A stretch of DNA of 64,000 bases, taken from the NCBI RefSeq assembly GCF_025447595.1, contig NZ_JAOEJU010000001.1, positions 496,001 to 560,000 on the forward strand, given 5' to 3'. Positions 44,738 through 53,656 of the stretch are shown here, piece by piece. The notes under the pieces are model-generated. The model did no database searches and had not been told where the DNA came from. It was given only the letters and a program-made list of their open reading frames with translations. The position numbers were made by a program, and so were the translations under genes. The DNA comes from Pseudomonas koreensis. Its GTDB lineage: Bacteria; Pseudomonadota; Gammaproteobacteria; Pseudomonadales; Pseudomonadaceae. Positions within the stretch are counted from its first letter, which is position 1. Each line of letters opens with the position of its first letter.

Positions 44738-45643
44738 TCAGCCGTGGTTTTGTTCGGTCAGGCGCTGCACGACCAGTCGCCGATAATGCGAAGGCGTCAT
44801 GCCTTTGAGTTGCTGAAAGCGCCGATTGAAATTGGAAATATTGTTGAAGCCCGACTCAAAACACACATCGGTCACCGGCTTGTCGCCATCCGCCAACAGC
44901 TCGCAGGATTTGCTGATGCGCAGGCGATTGACGAACTCGATGAAGTTGCGCCCGGTGGCCTGCTTGAACACGCGGCTGAAATAAGTAGGCTTCATGCCCA
45001 GGTATTCGGCGACTTCCTCTAGCGGCAACTCGCGCGCGTAGTGGGCGAAGATGTAATCCACCGCGCGGTTGGTTCGGTCAATATTGTGCTCATCGGCCAG
45101 TTGCGGGGTGGTTGCGCCTGAAAGCAATTGGTAGTCGTCGCAGGCCGCCAACAGCTCCATCAGGATGAAAAAATGCCCGAGACGGGTGATGCCGCTTGAA
45201 TCGGCGATGCGTTGCATCAGGGTCATGGCCTGACGAATCGTTTGCGGCGAACGGAATTCAATACCGTACTGCGCACGTTCCAGCAAGGGCGCCAAAGTCT
45301 TGAGCTCGGCGAACACCTGATGACCGCTTTCGAACAACTCATCGGTGAAATTGACCAGCATGTCGCGCTTTTCGACGACTTCGTCTTCCGCCACCTGGCT
45401 GATCCAGTTGTGCGGCAGATTAGGGCCGGTGAGAAACAGGGTTTGCGGGTAGAAGTTGCCGATGTAGTCGCCGATGAACACCTTGCCCGAACTGGCCACG
45501 ATCAGGTGCAGTTCGTATTCCTTGTGAAAATGCCAGCGGACCAGCGGGCAGGGGAAACCATGCTGACGGTAGATGATGGATAACCCGTTGTGGTCATCCA
45601 TCAGCTCGTAAGAGGGGTCGGTCACGCGGGCTGTTCGGGTCAT
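44738..45643 (-). CDS. mtlR: AraC-family activator of the mannitol operon
   Basis: 301 residues. N-terminal cupin-like sensor (WHFHKEYELHLIVASSGKVFIGD), then a C-terminal pair of helix-turn-helix units (LPLEEVAEYLGMKPTYFSRVFKQ and VTDVCFESGFNNISNFNRRFQQ). It lies upstream of mtlE on the same strand with a 226-base gap containing the promoter. In P. fluorescens MtlR activates mtlEFGKDYZ with polyols. Confidence 0.93.
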   Translation of the reverse strand: MTRTARVTDPSYELMDDHNGLSIIYRQHGFPCPLVRWHFHKEYELHLIVASSGKVFIGDYIGNFYPQTLFLTGPNLPHNWISQVAEDEVVEKRDMLVNFTDELFESGHQVFAELKTLAPLLERAQYGIEFRSPQTIRQAMTLMQRIADSSGITRLGHFFILMELLAACDDYQLLSGATTPQLADEHNIDRTNRAVDYIFAHYARELPLEEVAEYLGMKPTYFSRVFKQATGRNFIEFVNRLRISKSCELLADGDKPVTDVCFESGFNNISNFNRRFQQLKGMTPSHYRRLVVQRLTEQNHG

Positions 45644-45688
45644 GACGGGGCACTTTTATTGTAATCGCCCGGTGATCATGCCTTTTTC

Positions 45689-46552
45689 TCAACCGGTAGC
45701 GCCAGTTTCCATAGCGCGTTGGCGCGCCTTCATCAAATTGGCAATTCGGCAGAACTCCACCAGGTTCGATTCCTCAATGAAGTCGACATTGATGATGTTG
45801 CACTTCAATGCCCAGTCACTTTTATCCAGGTCGAACCATTCGTTCAACTCTGCATGGATATCAACAGGGCCGCCCAGTGCGGTATAGCTGGTGGCGGACA
45901 AGGACCACGGGCGCCAGGTGTCTGGCGGGTTTTGCAGGACACTGCCGATGAACTCCCTTAACTCGCCGGGCGAGGTGATTCCATTGCCAGTCCACTTATG
46001 GCTGATATACCCATGGAAAATGTTGTAATCAAGTTTCTGGTGTGATGCGGCGGCGGCAAACACTCGCTGTTGCGTGCTGGCATGTTTCAGTTCGCGCAGG
46101 TTCATGGGGGCGTTGTTGCGTGGGATCAGACGATGACCCAGAAAGTTGCTGATCATTTTGTTGAAATAATCATAGTCGAAGTCGTTGCCGTCCAGACTGT
46201 GAAAGTCGAGAACAATAAACTCTTCTGGATTTTTCTGCAGGAATAACTCTACGTCGTTGACCAGTTGCGCCAATGTCCGAGAGTTTCGATGCCCGTTATG
46301 GTGAGCGACGAATCGTTTGGGGCCTTCGGCACTGGCTTCATGGGCCAGGCGAATATCAAGGGCTCTGGAACCCCGATGCAGTTGGGCGTAGAAGGTATCG
46401 TGCTGGCATGCCAGCCAATGCCTTGGAGGGCCAAAAAAAGGGTAGTCAGCGCGCCAGTCACTGCCCGCGTTGTGTGTGCCGGGCAACGTTAGTTCATTAA
46501 TGGTCAACGTATCAATGGCGGGCGTTGTCCCCATCCAATTATGAGTGCTCAT
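45689..46552 (-). CDS. Phosphatidylinositol-specific phospholipase C-like protein
   Basis: 287 residues from ATG 46552 with AGGA 8 bases upstream. PI-PLC X-box TIM barrel: LTLPGTHNAGS (first catalytic His), SRALDIRLAHE (Arg/Asp) and VAHHNGH (second catalytic His). LDFHSLDG follows. It would cleave phosphoinositides or GPI-like glycerolipids. There is no signal peptide, unlike secreted Gram-positive PI-PLCs, so its location and target are open. Single gene between mtlR and a glycosyltransferase. Confidence 0.85.
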   Translation of the reverse strand: MSTHNWMGTTPAIDTLTINELTLPGTHNAGSDWRADYPFFGPPRHWLACQHDTFYAQLHRGSRALDIRLAHEASAEGPKRFVAHHNGHRNSRTLAQLVNDVELFLQKNPEEFIVLDFHSLDGNDFDYDYFNKMISNFLGHRLIPRNNAPMNLRELKHASTQQRVFAAAASHQKLDYNIFHGYISHKWTGNGITSPGELREFIGSVLQNPPDTWRPWSLSATSYTALGGPVDIHAELNEWFDLDKSDWALKCNIINVDFIEESNLVEFCRIANLMKARQRAMETGATG

Positions 46553-46704
46553 GTATGCATCCTGCATGATTATAAAAATTAGTCATCACCGTTAGTTGTT
46601 CGGGATGACACTTGCAGGATGGTTATAGCGCTCGCTTTTCTATTTTGCCAAGCGGAGAGTTTATATAAATTGTTGATGATTGTTTTTATAACCCTCCAGG
46701 ATTG

Positions 46705-47994
46705 TTACTTGTTCTGATTTTTTGCCTCGATCCACTGCGCCATATATTGGGTGCTCTTGTGTGAGTGGTGGCGCAACATGCTGCCAATAAAATTGTTTTT
46801 TCTAAGTTGTGCCTGATGTTTGCGGCAATATTCTATTTTCTCAATCAGGGCCGGCCCATGAAGTGCGTGTTGATAGCGCTCGCGCAAGAGTCTGTTTCCC
46901 TGAGCTTGAGCTGTTTGCCAAAGAGCTTCGTCCTTATAGAGTTGAACCGCTGCATCGGCGAACGCTTGTGCCGTCTGAGTGACAGCTCCCGGCCAGGGAT
47001 GATCTGCGTGCATACCCTCGGCACCGATCGGCGTTGTAACGCTGGGCGTGCCACAGATCATGGCATCGACCAGCTTGCCCTTGATCCCGGCACCGAAACG
47101 CAGCGGTGCCAGGCAGACCCGGGCGTCAGACATGACCTGCAACGCGTCTGGCGCCCAGTTCATGATGTGAAAACCTTGTGCGGCATTGTGCAAGGCCGCT
47201 GCCTTGGGTGGCGTGTAGGCGCCATAAATATGCAACTGGGCTTTGGGGAGCTGTTCGCGGACGAGAGGCCAGAGGGTCGTTTTCATCCACAAAACGGCAT
47301 CCCAGTTTGGTGCATGGCGGAAATTGCCGATGCTGAGGAAGTTCGCGCGCTCTTCGAATGTTTTCGGCGGGATGCGGGCCGGTTCGACCATCAACGGGCA
47401 CCAGTGCAGCAGTTCGGGCGGCAACTTGAATTGCTGCACCAGCAACTCGATTTCCACCGGCGAGATCATCAGGTTCAGATCGCAGCGGTAAAGTGCGGCG
47501 ATCTCGCGCCTGGCCAGGTCGGTGTCAGCCATCAGCTCGAACTCTTCGGCCAGCGCCGGAGCAAACAGCTGATCGAAGTCGTTGGCGTCATCGCTGAGTT
47601 TGAGGCGATCCTTTAAACGCTGATGCCGGGCATGCCGCAGGCTTTGCAGGTCGGAAGTCTCCAGAACGCGCAACGCGTCGGGACAGTGTTTCTCCACGCG
47701 CCAGCCAAACTGTTCTTCGATCATGAACTGGTCGAACAGTACGATATCCGGCTTCAGTTCACTGATGAACGAGTCGAAACTGCTGTTGTTCAGCTCGATC
47801 GGCACGGTGCTGATACCCAACGCGCCAAGATCGGCTGGGTGTTCACCGACGCCGGCAGGGCTGGCAAAGGTGATTTGCCAGCCGTGTCGCAGGAATGTGT
47901 CGAGAATCTGCATGACATGCCCGCTGGCAGCGGATGAGCGAGGCTCGGGCCAGACGTAACCAATGACGAGGACTTTGGTTGCGGGCTGACTCAT
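46705..47994 (-). CDS. Glycosyltransferase, GT4-like
   Basis: 429 residues from ATG 47994. N-terminal Rossmann part KVLVIGYVWPEPRSSAASGHVMQIL. C-terminal nucleotide-sugar part FLSIGNFRHAPNWDAVLWMK, APLRFGAGIKGKLVDAMICGTPSVTTPIGAEGM, the E-x7-E-like GAGIKGKL loop of GT-B enzymes. Cytoplasmic. Acceptor unknown; no other polysaccharide genes are nearby. Confidence 0.85.
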   Translation of the reverse strand: MSQPATKVLVIGYVWPEPRSSAASGHVMQILDTFLRHGWQITFASPAGVGEHPADLGALGISTVPIELNNSSFDSFISELKPDIVLFDQFMIEEQFGWRVEKHCPDALRVLETSDLQSLRHARHQRLKDRLKLSDDANDFDQLFAPALAEEFELMADTDLARREIAALYRCDLNLMISPVEIELLVQQFKLPPELLHWCPLMVEPARIPPKTFEERANFLSIGNFRHAPNWDAVLWMKTTLWPLVREQLPKAQLHIYGAYTPPKAAALHNAAQGFHIMNWAPDALQVMSDARVCLAPLRFGAGIKGKLVDAMICGTPSVTTPIGAEGMHADHPWPGAVTQTAQAFADAAVQLYKDEALWQTAQAQGNRLLRERYQHALHGPALIEKIEYCRKHQAQLRKNNFIGSMLRHHSHKSTQYMAQWIEAKNQNK

Positions 47995-48114
47995 GAAAAA
48001 CGATTCCTGGAACGAGGGGAGACGAAAAAAAAGCGCGCGAATTAGAACATATCGCACACGGTTTGATCCGTTTTTCTCAGCGCCGTGCCTGAGTCAGACT
48101 GATTCGCAACAAGC

Positions 48115-48477
48115 CTACTGACCCAGAACCGCTTTGACCTTGTCGCGCAATTGATCGATGGAAAACGGTTTGCCGATTACATGCATATCTGCGGGAACTT
48201 CAATGGTCTCGGCATAACCGCTGGCAAACAGAATCGGCAAAGCGGACCGCAAGTTACGCGCCTCGGTAGCTAACTGGCGGCCATCCATGATCGGCAGGCC
48301 GACGTCGGTCATCATCAGGTCGATGTGCTGATTCACATCCTTGAGGATTTCGAGCGCCTGCTCACTGCCGTCCGCTTCCAGAACCTTGAACTCCAGTTCC
48401 TCCAGCACATCGACGATCAGCATGCGCACGATGGCGTCGTCTTCGACTACAAGGATGGTGGACTCTGTGCTGGACAT
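48115..48477 (-). CDS. Single-domain response regulator
   Basis: 120 residues from ATG 48477: a receiver domain only. Acidic pocket LVVEDDAI, phospho-acceptor Asp in MMTDVGLPIMDG, conserved Lys in VIGKPFSIDQLR. No output domain. It is divergent from the large hybrid kinase at 48742 and may serve as its soluble phosphate partner. Confidence 0.9.
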   Translation of the reverse strand: MSSTESTILVVEDDAIVRMLIVDVLEELEFKVLEADGSEQALEILKDVNQHIDLMMTDVGLPIMDGRQLATEARNLRSALPILFASGYAETIEVPADMHVIGKPFSIDQLRDKVKAVLGQ

Positions 48478-48741
48478 GATGGCGGCTCTCAAGGGTGAAT
48501 TTTTATGGCGCCGGTCGATCGAAATTGCCGGGCTCTTGCATGAGTAAGTGGCGCATAGCCACAAGTTCCCGAATGGATACAAAAAAGCATAGGCGCATAC
48601 GGGCGGGCAAGGATAACCGTTGGCTTGAGATCCTTCGCAGGCAAATGTGGGAAAACAGTGCTAAAGCTGTGAGAAAAATGGATCCATGCCGCCGTTTTGG
48701 GGCAAACTCCCTGGTTTTCAACAGTTCGACAAGGCTGCCAC

Positions 48742-51700
48742 ATGTCCTCTCCGTCTTCGGTTGATGAGCAACGGTTTCGCAAACTTCTGAGTCGCAATAT
48801 CAGCCTGCCTCTGGGTGTGGGCGCGATCAGTGCCGTGTTCTTCGCCTCGCTGATCAGCTATCTGCTATCGGTGATCCAGTGGGTTGAGCACACCGACCGG
48901 GTGATCAATAACGCCAATGAGGCGGTGAAACTCACAGTCGATCTGGAAACCGGCATGCGCGGGTTTCTGCTCAGTGGCGACGAGCACTTTCTGGATCCAT
49001 ATGAAACCGCCAAGCCGCGGATTGCCGTAGCACTCAACACCTTGCTTGAACTGACTGCCGATAACCCGGTGCAGACCGACCGCTTGCGCCGTCTTCAAGC
49101 CTTGCAGACCGAATGGGCGACCTACGCGCAGTCGATGATCGACCTGCAACGTGCCAGCGGCGATTACAAGGCAGCAGTGAAGGCCGGGCGTGGCAAACGC
49201 CTGACCGACGAAATCCGCAAGCAGTTCGAGGACGTGATCGAGACTGAGCAACTGTTGCGCACTACCCGCAATGAAGATGTCCGGCGCACGACGATCTGGA
49301 GCATCAGCCTGTATCTGCTGTTCATCGCCGGTATCAGTGGTTTGCTGGCCTATATTGGCCGGCGTGATCTGGTCAATCTGTCCCAGAGTTACGGCGCAAC
49401 GCTGGCGGCGCAAGAGGCCAGCGCCCAGCGACTGGAACAGCAAGCGTGGCTACGCACCGGGCAGACCCAACTGGCGGAGCAGGTGCTGGGGCAACTGACG
49501 CTGAATCTGCTGGGGCGCAATATTCTGCAATTTTGCGCCCGTTACCTCGGTAGCGCAGTCGCCGCGCTGTATGTCCGCGAAGAACACGGTGGCTTGAAAC
49601 GTGTGGCGAGCTACGGTTTCTCCCGCGATCAGGAAGAACTGCAACAATCGATTTACAGCGATGAGGGCATTGTCGGGCAGGTCGCCCAGCAGGCGCATCT
49701 CATTCGTCTCGACTCGGTGCCGTCCGACTACTTCAAGGTCAGCTCCGGGCTCGGCGAAGGCTTGCCACGCAGCGTGCTCGTGGTGCCAACCAGCGATGAC
49801 GACCGGGTCAACGGTGTGATCGAGCTCGGTTTCCTGCGGCCGCTCACTGACCGTGATGTCGCGTTGCTGGAACTGATCGCCGGCAACATCGGCACCTCCA
49901 TTGAAGCGGCGCGTTATCGTCAGCGCTTGCAGGAAGTGCTGGCCGAGACCCAGCAACTCAACGAAGAATTGCAGGTGCAGCAGGAAGAGCTGAAAACCGC
50001 CAACGAAGAACTGGAAGAACAGTCGCGGATCCTCAAGGAATCCCAGGCGCATCTGGAAACCCAGCAGGTCGAACTGGAGCAGACCAACGAGCAACTGGCC
50101 GAGCAGGCCCAGACCCTGGCCGAGCAGCGCGATGCCATGGATCAGAAGAACACCGAGCTCAATCAGGCCCAGGTACAGCTCGAAGAGCGCGCCGAAGAGT
50201 TGCAGCGTTCGAGCAAATACAAATCCGAGTTCCTCGCCAACATGTCCCACGAACTGCGCACCCCGCTGAACAGTTCGCTGATCCTGGCCAAGCTGCTGGC
50301 GGAAAACCCGCAGGAAAACCTTAGCGCCGAGCAGGTCAAGTTTGCCGAGTCGATCTACTCCGCCGGCAACGATCTGCTCAACCTGATCAACGACATTCTC
50401 GACATTTCCAAGGTGGAAGCCGGCAAACTCGAAGTGGTGCCGGAGAACACCAGCGTCGCGCGGTTGGCCGACGGCCTGCGCAGCGTGTTCGAACCGCTGG
50501 CGGCGGACAAGAAGCTGACCTTCAACGTCGAGTTGCAGCCCGATGCACCGATCACCCTGTTCACCGACCGCCAACGTCTGGAGCAAGTGATCAAGAACCT
50601 GCTGTCCAACGCCGTGAAATTCACCGAGCACGGCACGGTCAGCCTGACCATCGCCGGCCAGCCGGACGACCGCATTGCCTTCATTGTGCGCGACTCGGGG
50701 ATCGGCATCGCGGCGGATCAGCAGGAAAGCATTTTCGAAGCCTTCCGCCAGGCCGACGGCACCACCAACCGCAAATACGGTGGTACCGGTCTGGGCCTGT
50801 CGATTTCCCGGGATCTGGCGACGTTGCTGGGTGGTTCGATCAGCGTCAGCAGCGCGCCAGGGCAGGGCAGTGCCTTCACCCTGGTGTTGCCGCAGCAATA
50901 CCGCGAACCGGGTGACGCGCCGGTAGCGCCGTTGACCTTCAGCCCGCCGGCGTCCGCGCCGGTCATTGCACCTGTCGCAGCGGTTTCGCCTCTGGCGCCT
51001 GCCGACATCCCGCGCTTCAACGATGACCGCAACAAGGCGCCGTTCAATACCCGCTGCATTCTGGTGGTGGAAGACGAGCCTAATTTCGCCCATATCCTCT
51101 ATGACCTGGCCCATGAGCTGGGTTACCAGTGCCTGGTCGCCCATGGCGCCGACGAAGGATACGACCTGGCAAAAGAGTTCGTGCCGGACGCGATCCTGCT
51201 GGACATGCGCCTGCCGGATCACTCGGGGCTGACCGTTCTGCAACGCCTGAAAGAGCACGCCGAAACCCGGCACATTCCGGTGCACGTGATTTCCGTGGAA
51301 GACCGCGTCGAAGCCGCGATGCACATGGGCGCCATTGGCTATGCGGTCAAACCGACCACGCGCGAAGAGCTCAAGGACGTGTTCGCCCGCCTCGAAGCCA
51401 AGCTGACCCAGAAGGTCAAACGCGTGTTGCTGGTCGAGGACGACGATCTGCAACGGGAAAGCATTGCCCGCCTGATCGGCGACGATGACATCGAAATCAC
51501 CGCCGTCGGTCTGGCGCAAGACGCGCTGGAGCTGCTGCGCACGACGATTTTCGATTGCATGGTCATCGACCTGAAGCTGCCGGACATGCTCGGCAACGAT
51601 CTGCTCAAGCGCATGTCCACCGAGGACATCTGCTCGTTCCCGCCGGTCATCGTCTACACCGGACGCAACCTGACCCGCGACGAAGAGGCGGATCTTCGCA

Positions 51701-52233
51701 AGTATTCGCGGTCGATCATCATCAAGGGCGCACGCTCGCCGGAGCGTCTGCTGGACGAGGTCACACTCTTTCTGCACAAAGTCGAATCGCAGTTGTCCCA
51801 TGAACGGCAGAAGATGCTCAAGACCGCGCGCAGCCGCGACAAGGTCTTCGAGGGTCGCAAAGTGCTGCTGGTGGACGACGATGTGCGCAACATCTTCGCC
51901 CTGACCAGCGCGCTGGAAACCAAGGGTGCAGTCGTGGTGATCGGCCGTAACGGTCGTGAAGCGATTGAAAAACTGAATGAAGTCGAGGACATCGACCTGG
52001 TGCTGATGGACGTGATGATGCCGGAAATGGATGGCTTCGAAGCCACCATGGAAATCCGCAAGGATCCGCGCTGGCGCAAGCTGCCGATCATCGCGGTGAC
52101 GGCCAAGGCCATGAAGGACGATCAGGAGCGCTGCCTGCAGGCGGGCGCCAATGATTACCTGGCCAAGCCCATCGACCTGGATCGCCTGTTCTCGCTGATT
52201 CGTGTGTGGTTGCCGAAGATGGAACGCATTTAG
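48742..52233 (+). CDS. Hybrid histidine kinase: CHASE3-GAF-HisKA-HATPase-REC-REC-REC
   Basis: 1163 residues from ATG 48742. TM1 about 23-45, periplasmic CHASE3 (LTVDLETGMRGFLLSGDEHF), TM2 about 183-206, GAF about 245-390. Then a long Glu/Gln-rich coiled coil (about 394-492), HisKA with His503 in ANMSHELRTPLN, HATPase (about 610-725), and three receivers with acceptor Asp at about 821, 943 and 1090 (LLDMRLPDHSG, MVIDLKLPDM, LMDVMMPEMDG). It heads a packed unit with cheR, cheB, a receiver-kinase and a receiver, so it probably integrates several phosphorelay inputs. Signal unknown. Confidence 0.93.
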   Translation: MSSPSSVDEQRFRKLLSRNISLPLGVGAISAVFFASLISYLLSVIQWVEHTDRVINNANEAVKLTVDLETGMRGFLLSGDEHFLDPYETAKPRIAVALNTLLELTADNPVQTDRLRRLQALQTEWATYAQSMIDLQRASGDYKAAVKAGRGKRLTDEIRKQFEDVIETEQLLRTTRNEDVRRTTIWSISLYLLFIAGISGLLAYIGRRDLVNLSQSYGATLAAQEASAQRLEQQAWLRTGQTQLAEQVLGQLTLNLLGRNILQFCARYLGSAVAALYVREEHGGLKRVASYGFSRDQEELQQSIYSDEGIVGQVAQQAHLIRLDSVPSDYFKVSSGLGEGLPRSVLVVPTSDDDRVNGVIELGFLRPLTDRDVALLELIAGNIGTSIEAARYRQRLQEVLAETQQLNEELQVQQEELKTANEELEEQSRILKESQAHLETQQVELEQTNEQLAEQAQTLAEQRDAMDQKNTELNQAQVQLEERAEELQRSSKYKSEFLANMSHELRTPLNSSLILAKLLAENPQENLSAEQVKFAESIYSAGNDLLNLINDILDISKVEAGKLEVVPENTSVARLADGLRSVFEPLAADKKLTFNVELQPDAPITLFTDRQRLEQVIKNLLSNAVKFTEHGTVSLTIAGQPDDRIAFIVRDSGIGIAADQQESIFEAFRQADGTTNRKYGGTGLGLSISRDLATLLGGSISVSSAPGQGSAFTLVLPQQYREPGDAPVAPLTFSPPASAPVIAPVAAVSPLAPADIPRFNDDRNKAPFNTRCILVVEDEPNFAHILYDLAHELGYQCLVAHGADEGYDLAKEFVPDAILLDMRLPDHSGLTVLQRLKEHAETRHIPVHVISVEDRVEAAMHMGAIGYAVKPTTREELKDVFARLEAKLTQKVKRVLLVEDDDLQRESIARLIGDDDIEITAVGLAQDALELLRTTIFDCMVIDLKLPDMLGNDLLKRMSTEDICSFPPVIVYTGRNLTRDEEADLRKYSRSIIIKGARSPERLLDEVTLFLHKVESQLSHERQKMLKTARSRDKVFEGRKVLLVDDDVRNIFALTSALETKGAVVVIGRNGREAIEKLNEVEDIDLVLMDVMMPEMDGFEATMEIRKDPRWRKLPIIAVTAKAMKDDQERCLQAGANDYLAKPIDLDRLFSLIRVWLPKMERI

Positions 52234-53066
52234 TGGAAAGCCGTTATTCCGTAGAACGAAACAGCGAAATCGAATTGCGCTTGCTGATCGAGGCGATTTA
52301 CCTCAAGTACAGCTATGACTTTCGCGATTACTCCGGCGCTTCGATCAAGCGCCGGGTGCAGCACGCGTTGAGTCAGTTCGAGTGTGCGACCATCTCGGCC
52401 TTGCAGGAGAAAGTCCTGCACGATCCGACCGCGTTCATGCAATTGCTGCAACTGCTGACGATCCCGGTCAGCGAGATGTTCCGCGATCCATCGCATTTCC
52501 TGGCAATCCGCCAAGAGGTGGTACCACTGCTCAAAACGTATCCTTCGATCAAGATCTGGATCGCGGGATGCAGCACCGGCGAAGAGGTCTACTCGATGGC
52601 GATCCTGCTGCGTGAAGAGGGTCTGCTCGACCGCACGATCATCTACGCCACCGACATCAACCCGCGCTCGCTGGACAAGGCCAAGCAGGGGATCTTTTCG
52701 ATGGAGAATGTGCGTGCCTACACCGCGAACTATCAGCAGGCTGGCGGCCAGCGTTCGTTCGCCGATTACTACACTGCAGCATACGGCTACGCGATTTTCG
52801 ACAAGAGCCTGTGTGAAAACGTGACCTTCGCCGATCACAGCCTGGCGACCGATAGTGTATTCTCCGAAACTCAATTGATTTCATGTCGTAACGTGTTGAT
52901 TTACTTCAACAAAAAACTTCAGGATCGAGCGTTTGGGTTGTTCCATGAATCGTTGTGTCATCGTGGATTCCTGGTCCTGGGCAGTAAGGAAACGCTGGAT
53001 TTTTCCAGCTACGCCGACCAGTTCGAGCCCTTGGTGAAACAAGAACGGATTTATCGCAAATCATGA
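52233..53066 (+). CDS. cheR: CheR-type protein-glutamate methyltransferase
   Basis: 277 residues from GTG 52233, which overlaps the kinase TAG by one base. CheR N-terminal helical domain, then SAM-binding IWIAGCSTGEEVYSMAILL, ATDINPRSLDKA and CRNVLIYFNKKLQ. It methylates glutamates on a receptor. No chemoreceptor is in this operon, and the CheB partner follows with a 4-base overlap, so the target is probably a non-MCP protein such as the CHASE3 kinase. Confidence 0.92.
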   Translation: MESRYSVERNSEIELRLLIEAIYLKYSYDFRDYSGASIKRRVQHALSQFECATISALQEKVLHDPTAFMQLLQLLTIPVSEMFRDPSHFLAIRQEVVPLLKTYPSIKIWIAGCSTGEEVYSMAILLREEGLLDRTIIYATDINPRSLDKAKQGIFSMENVRAYTANYQQAGGQRSFADYYTAAYGYAIFDKSLCENVTFADHSLATDSVFSETQLISCRNVLIYFNKKLQDRAFGLFHESLCHRGFLVLGSKETLDFSSYADQFEPLVKQERIYRKS

Positions 53067-53656
53067 ACAACGCAGCGGATTTGCCTCGGATCGAGGCGAT
53101 TGTGGTCGGGGCTTCCGCCGGTGGCGTCGAGGCGCTGCTGGCGATGCTCGGTTCGCTGCCCGCCGGATTCAGGCTGCCGATCATCGTCGTGCTGCACTTG
53201 CCGGAGGAGCGGCGCAGCCAGCTCGCCGATGTGTTCGCCCGTCGCCTGGTGTTGCCCGTTGCTGAAGCTGTCGACAAACAGGACATCAGCCCGGGCACGG
53301 TGTATTTCGCGACGCCGGGGTATCACTTGTCGGTGGAACAGGATCGCAGTCTGTCTCTGAGTCTTGAGGACCGCATTCATCACTCGCGTCCCTCGATCGA
53401 TTACCTGTTCGAATCCGCCGCCGATGTTTATGGCCCGGCGTTGGCTGGCGTTCTGCTGACCGGCGCCAACCACGATGGTGCGAGGGGGCTGGCGCAGGTC
53501 AAACGTCACGGCGGACTGACCATCGTTCAGGACCCCGAGGACGCTCAGGTGGCAACCATGCCTCGGGCCGCCCTGAAGACTCATCAACCGGATTACATAC
53601 TTCCCATCCACGGCATCAGCCGTCTGCTGGTCGAGCTGGAACGAATCGCATGCTGA
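53063..53656 (+). CDS. cheB: CheB-type methylesterase domain (no receiver)
   Basis: 197 residues. Catalytic Ser in VVGASAGGVEAL, His in IIVVLHLPEE, Asp in GANHDGARGL. The usual N-terminal receiver of chemotaxis CheB is absent, so control by phosphorylation must be indirect or missing. Overlaps cheR (ATGA) and the next kinase gene (7 bases). Confidence 0.92.
   Translation: MNNAADLPRIEAIVVGASAGGVEALLAMLGSLPAGFRLPIIVVLHLPEERRSQLADVFARRLVLPVAEAVDKQDISPGTVYFATPGYHLSVEQDRSLSLSLEDRIHHSRPSIDYLFESAADVYGPALAGVLLTGANHDGARGLAQVKRHGGLTIVQDPEDAQVATMPRAALKTHQPDYILPIHGISRLLVELERIAC

Noticed and set aside
49450..51801. 783-codon minus-strand frame
   Set aside because: Shadow of the hybrid histidine kinase; no domain or RBS.
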